Origin: Orenia metallireducens
GTDB lineage: Bacteria > Bacillota > Halanaerobiia > Halobacteroidales > Halobacteroidaceae
NCBI RefSeq assembly: GCF_003001995.1
Contig: NZ_PVNB01000009.1
Coordinates: forward strand, 1-64,000
DNA: 64,000 nucleotides
Direction of reading: 5' to 3'
Of this stretch, positions 60,392 through 64,000 are shown one piece after another. The number at the start of each line of letters is the position of its first letter. Positions within the stretch are counted from its first letter, which is position 1. Under the pieces are notes generated by a model that saw only the letters and a program-made list of their open reading frames with translations, did no database searches and was not told where the DNA came from. The position numbers and the translations under genes were made by a program.

Positions 60392-60937
60392 GTGGGAGAA
60401 TATGATAAAGATAAGAGTAAGCTGCAGCAGGTTCCACCAAATACAAAGGCTTATCAAATCAGAAAAGGTGATACACTCTATTCATTGGCACAGCGTTTTA
60501 ATACGACAGTAGCTGCAATTATCTCTGCTAACCCTAAGATAGACTCCGATAATTTACAAGTGGGAGATAAAATATTTATACCATTACAAAGAGATTATCC
60601 ATCTTGCCCAGAAGGAAACTACTATACTATTAAGGCAGGAGACAGCTTTTATACTATAGCAGATAGATTTAATATAGCAGTAGTTGATTTGCAGGAAGCC
60701 AATCCCTATGTTGAAGCTAATAATCTCAAAGTTGGTGAAGTAATCTGCATTCCTCTAGCTACTCCACCGGTAAAATGTCCTCAAGGCTCAATTCTTTATA
60801 TAGTAAAAAAGGGAGATACTCTTTACTCTATATCTAAAAAGTATAAGATCTCAGTAGCCAAATTAAAAGATGCTAATCCAAAAATTAATCCTGAACAATT
60901 ATTGATTGGTCAGAAGATATGTATCCCAGCTAATTAA
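60392..60937 (+). CDS. Triple LysM-domain protein
   Basis: A 181-residue protein made almost wholly of three LysM peptidoglycan-binding modules: residues 20-65 (YQIRKGDTLYSLAQRFNT), 77-122 (YYTIKAGDSFYTIADRFN) and 135-180 (LYIVKKGDTLYSISKKYK). Each ends in an (I/V)(F/C)IP strand, and two Cys-containing linkers (YPSCPEG, VKCPQG) join them. No signal peptide is seen. In spore-formers, such proteins are made in the mother cell and attach to the spore cortex or coat (SafA-like), which would explain the missing signal. The start is GTG after GAGGTGAT. A hairpin follows at 60974. Confidence 0.92.
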   Translation: MGEYDKDKSKLQQVPPNTKAYQIRKGDTLYSLAQRFNTTVAAIISANPKIDSDNLQVGDKIFIPLQRDYPSCPEGNYYTIKAGDSFYTIADRFNIAVVDLQEANPYVEANNLKVGEVICIPLATPPVKCPQGSILYIVKKGDTLYSISKKYKISVAKLKDANPKINPEQLLIGQKICIPAN

Positions 60938-60971
60938 GGTTAGAAAGCTAAATTAAATTTAAGGTGAATTC

Positions 60972-60998
60972 TTGCCAGTCTAAGGGGCTGGCTTTTTA
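60972..60998 (+). terminator. Terminator after the LysM gene
   Basis: GCCAG pairs with CTGGC (TTGCCAG ... CTGGCTTTTTA) around a 9-base loop and is followed by T. Confidence 0.7.
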
Positions 60999-61114
60999 TA
61001 TGAGAAGTTTATTAAAAACACGTACATTTATACTTGATTTTATTATTTTTATTAGTTTATTTTCTAAGATGATAGTGTTTCTTTTATGATTTACGTATCT
61101 TAGTCGAATTTTGT

Positions 61115-61143
61115 TTGATTTTTCCCTTGATATCAAGTATAAT
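61115..61143 (+). promoter_or_regulatory. Predicted promoter of the glutamate synthase gene
   Basis: -35 TTGATT at 61115-61120, a 17-base spacer and -10 TATAAT at 61138-61143 form a near-consensus sigma-A promoter. A CTTGATATCAAG palindrome in the spacer (61126-61137) could be an operator. The leader to ATG is about 100 bases. Confidence 0.65.
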
Positions 61144-61248
61144 AATAGAACAAGATTTTTTATTATGAAATTATTTTTCATATTGTGAAAACTTAGAGTC
61201 GTAAATAATGTAAAATTATTAATAATAGGTAGTAGAGGAGGAGTAGAG

Positions 61249-64000
61249 ATGATTACAAGAAGAAATATGCCTTCACCAGAGGGATTATATTATCCTGAGT
61301 TTGAGAGGGATAATTGTGGTGTTGGATTTATTACCAAAATAGATGGTGAAAAGAGCCATAAGGTAGTAGAGAAGGGACTAGAGATTTTAGAGAGATTAGA
61401 GCACAGAGGAGCAGTAGGAGCAGACCCAGCGACTGGAGACGGTGCTGGTATTTTAATGCAATTACCTGATGAATTTTTAAGAGCAAAGGCAGCAGAAGAA
61501 GGATTTGAACTACCAATAGTAGGTGACTATGGGGTAGGGATGATCTTTTTACCACGTAAATTAGATGAGAGTTTATTGGCTGAAGGAATTATTGAGAGTA
61601 TTATTCAAGAGGAAGGACAAGAGGTATTAGGGTGGCGTGATGTACCAGTTGTGGCTGATGCAATCGGTGAAACAGCGGCTAGTACTTTACCGGTGATTAA
61701 GCAGGTATTTGTTAAAAAGGCTGAAAACTTGGATAATTTTGAATTGAAATTATATATTATTAGAAAGAGAATTGAAAAGGCTATCGAAGAGAGTGAGATT
61801 AAGAACGCTGAACTATTCAGTATTCCTAGTTTTTCTAGTAGAGTTTTAGTATATAAGGGACTAATCTTACCAGAACAGATGAAAAAGTTTTACTTAGATT
61901 TAGAGGACAAGAGTCTAAAATCGGCTATTGCTTTAGTACATCAACGTTTCAGTACTAATACATTCCCATCTTGGGATTTGGCACAACCTTTTAGATATCT
62001 AGCACATAATGGTGAGATCAATACTTTGACAGGAAACCATAACTGGATGATTGCTAGAGAGCCGGATTTAGCTTGTGATGCGATAGGGGATGACATAAGT
62101 AAGCTATTCCCAATCACTGATTTAAGAGATAGTGACTCGGCTAACTTAGACCATGCTTTTGAATTATTAGTAGCTTCTGGAATGAGTTTAATTGAGGCTA
62201 TGACTATGCTAGTTCCTGAGCCATGGGAGAAGAATCAATTTTTAAAAGAAGAGGTTAGAGATTATTATGAATATAATGCTGGCTTAATGGAACCATGGGA
62301 TGGTCCAGCAGCTATTGCCTTTACTGATGGGGTACAGATGGGTGCTACCTTGGATCGTAATGGTTTAAGACCAGCTAGATATACAGTTACTAAAGATGGG
62401 TATGTGATCTTGGCTTCAGAGGTAGGAACATTAGAGATTGACCCTGCTAATATTGCAGAAAGCCGTAGATTACAGCCAGGTAAGATGCTGTTAATTGATA
62501 CAGAAGAGGGTAAAATCTACTCTGACGAAGAGATTAAAGAGAAGGTTAGTACAGCTAAACCTTATGGAGAGTGGTTAAAGAATAATAAGAAGTTTTTAAA
62601 GGACTTAACTGGAAGTGTGGAGTGTCACAGTGAAGATTTTGGTACTTTAATTACTAGGTTAAAGAGCTTTGGTTATAGTCGAGAAGATTTAAGTGTAATC
62701 ATTGGACCTATGGCTGAGAATAAGAAAGAAGCAATTGGTTCTATGGGTAATGATGAGCCGTTAGCTGTTCTATCTAATCGTGCTAAGTCATTATTTGATT
62801 ACTTTAAACAGTTATTTGCACAGGTAACAAATCCACCAATTGATCCGATTCGTGAAGAGATAGTTATGTCTTTAAAGACTAATATTGGAGTTAAAGGTAA
62901 TGTTTTAGAAAAGACTGAAGATAAAGCTAAAACTATTGAATTAGAATCTCCAATCTTAAGTAATGTAGATTTAGATAAGATTACTCATTTAAATGATGAA
63001 GACTTTAGATCTAAGGTTATTCCTATGGTCTTTGATCCTCAAGCAGAGAATGGTTTGGAGAAAGGATTAAATCGATTATTTAAGTATGCTAAAGAGAGTA
63101 TTGAAGCTGGAAATAATATCTTAGTGTTAAGTGATCGTAAGGTTGATGACTTTAATGCCCCAATCCCAGCTTTATTAGCAACTTCTGCTTTACACAATTA
63201 TCTAATCAAAGAAGGTAAGAGAAATGGTGTAGATATTATTGTAGAGACTGGAGAGGCTAGAGAAGTAATGCATTTTGCCTTATTAATTGGTTATGGTGCT
63301 TTAGCAGTTAATCCGTATTTAGCTCTAGAGAGTATCTCTTATATGAATGATAAAGAGCTTTATTTATCTTCTGGAGATGAAGAAATTAAAGCAGAACGTA
63401 AGAAGGCTTATGTAAAAGCTATTAATAAAGGTTTATTAAAGATTATGTCTAAGATGGGTATCTCTACAATTCAAAGTTATCGTGGGGCACAGATCTTTGA
63501 GGCTGTTGGCTTAAGTCAAGAGTTTATTGATAGATTCTTCCCAGGAACTACTTCTAGAATTGAAGGTATTGGACTTGAGGTTTTAGAGCAAGAGGTTCTT
63601 AGTAATCACAAGAAAGCCTTTAAAGATATTAGAAGTAATAATGATGAGTTGTTAGAGAATGAAGGTAAATATAAGTGGCGCCCTAAAGGTGAAAAACATC
63701 TATTCAGTCCAGAGGCTATCGCTACGTTACAGCATGCTGCTAAAGTAAATGACTATGATATCTATAAAGAGTATGCTGAAATGATCAATAATCAAGCTAA
63801 TAACTTATCTACAATTAGAGGTCTCTTTAAGTTCAAAAATCAGAACCCAATTCCAATTGAAGAGGTAGAGAGTGTTGAAGAGATTAGAAAACGTTTTGTA
63901 ACAGGGGCTATGTCCTATGGTTCTATTTCTAAAGAAGCCCATGAAACTATCGCTAAAGCTATGAATGCTATTGGTGGTATGTCCAACTCTGGAGAGGGTG
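61249..64000 (+). CDS. gltB: Glutamate synthase large subunit, 5' part
   Basis: The first 917 codons of a protein that normally has about 1500. It transfers the amide nitrogen of glutamine to 2-oxoglutarate, giving two glutamates. The glutaminase domain starts at C23 in RDNCGVGF, the nucleophile exposed after a short propeptide is removed, followed by LERLEHRGAVGADPATGDGAG. RFSTNTFPSWDLAQPFR, the QP...NGEIN block and the large central domain follow (about 430-790). The FMN domain has begun by the edge (FVTGAMSYGSISKEAHETIA). No frameshift is seen. The ATG follows GAGGAGGAG. The remaining third, with the Fe-S cluster residues, lies beyond the window, so NADPH- or ferredoxin-type cannot be decided. 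Confidence 0.97.
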   Translation, partial: MITRRNMPSPEGLYYPEFERDNCGVGFITKIDGEKSHKVVEKGLEILERLEHRGAVGADPATGDGAGILMQLPDEFLRAKAAEEGFELPIVGDYGVGMIFLPRKLDESLLAEGIIESIIQEEGQEVLGWRDVPVVADAIGETAASTLPVIKQVFVKKAENLDNFELKLYIIRKRIEKAIEESEIKNAELFSIPSFSSRVLVYKGLILPEQMKKFYLDLEDKSLKSAIALVHQRFSTNTFPSWDLAQPFRYLAHNGEINTLTGNHNWMIAREPDLACDAIGDDISKLFPITDLRDSDSANLDHAFELLVASGMSLIEAMTMLVPEPWEKNQFLKEEVRDYYEYNAGLMEPWDGPAAIAFTDGVQMGATLDRNGLRPARYTVTKDGYVILASEVGTLEIDPANIAESRRLQPGKMLLIDTEEGKIYSDEEIKEKVSTAKPYGEWLKNNKKFLKDLTGSVECHSEDFGTLITRLKSFGYSREDLSVIIGPMAENKKEAIGSMGNDEPLAVLSNRAKSLFDYFKQLFAQVTNPPIDPIREEIVMSLKTNIGVKGNVLEKTEDKAKTIELESPILSNVDLDKITHLNDEDFRSKVIPMVFDPQAENGLEKGLNRLFKYAKESIEAGNNILVLSDRKVDDFNAPIPALLATSALHNYLIKEGKRNGVDIIVETGEAREVMHFALLIGYGALAVNPYLALESISYMNDKELYLSSGDEEIKAERKKAYVKAINKGLLKIMSKMGISTIQSYRGAQIFEAVGLSQEFIDRFFPGTTSRIEGIGLEVLEQEVLSNHKKAFKDIRSNNDELLENEGKYKWRPKGEKHLFSPEAIATLQHAAKVNDYDIYKEYAEMINNQANNLSTIRGLFKFKNQNPIPIEEVESVEEIRKRFVTGAMSYGSISKEAHETIAKAMNAIGGMSNSGEG

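Noticed and set aside
61331-61555. Minus-strand open frame inside glutamate synthase
   Set aside because: It lies opposite a strongly conserved gene and has no start signal.

Overview
The window is AT-rich DNA with short intergenic gaps, strong AGGAGG-type ribosome binding sites and many hairpin-plus-T-run terminators. Its gene content points to a spore-forming, salt-adapted anaerobic Firmicute. The sporulation-linked genes are a PrkA-YhbH-SpoVR operon, a SleB-type cortex hydrolase, a triple-LysM protein and ComA/ComB sulfolactate genes. The salt-linked genes are TrkA/TrkH and a further K+ channel. A member of the Halanaerobiales (Halobacteroidaceae, Orenia-like) fits best. This is inference from gene content and style, because no rRNA or other phylogenetic marker is present. 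No rRNA, tRNA or CRISPR array was found.

Layout. 0.2-0.7 kb: SRPBCC protein. 0.78-9.3 kb: an accessory island on the + strand. It starts with a promoter carrying three 14-bp palindromes spaced exactly 41 bp apart, then a 103-aa protein with a double-glycine leader, a lipoprotein made of about 20 ankyrin repeats, a secreted transglutaminase-like protein broken by two homopolymer frameshifts, a dead IS200-type transposase, and a C39-peptidase ABC exporter of the kind that cleaves double-glycine leaders. 9.6-18.1 kb: ATC-hydrolase-like protein, TrkA-TrkH, a membrane protein, an OmpR-type two-component pair, three copies of a hairpin-rich 125-bp repeat, HtrA, and a glycosyltransferase. 18.1-28.1 kb: MurB, a CDF metal transporter, a lipoprotein, RecU, CheY, an orphan IS605-type right end resembling an omega-RNA, acylphosphatase, PgsA, a frameshifted SleB-like hydrolase, a CoA-binding protein and Hsp20. 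28.3-34.8 kb: Wzz-like protein, RecQ, YqhV-like protein, ComA, ComB, DUF441. 34.8-41 kb: an MFS exporter, then a membrane-stress style cluster of DUF4178, PspA, DUF4247-like, membrane spermidine synthase and K+ channel. 41.3-50.9 kb: a Lon-family protease with a damaged P-loop, split ThrE, two UPF0180 proteins, PrkA-YhbH-SpoVR. 51.3-64 kb: a PAS-GGDEF-HD-GYP protein, DUF815 ATPase, MarR-MATE, a cNMP-binding/DUF2225 protein, DUF503, an MBL-fold protein, LysM protein, and the first 917 codons of glutamate synthase.

How the genes may work together. The best candidate for an undescribed system is the 0.78-9.3 kb island: a tightly operated promoter, an unusual polar beta-rich double-glycine cargo, an exporter able to process it, and two envelope proteins (ankyrin lipoprotein, transglutaminase). 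A second theme is a set of dispersed intergenic palindromes. Several share the same outer ends (GATATTGYGACA / TGTCRCAATATC type) but differ in their low-complexity inner arms. All motif positions were read by eye; no searches or alignments were run.
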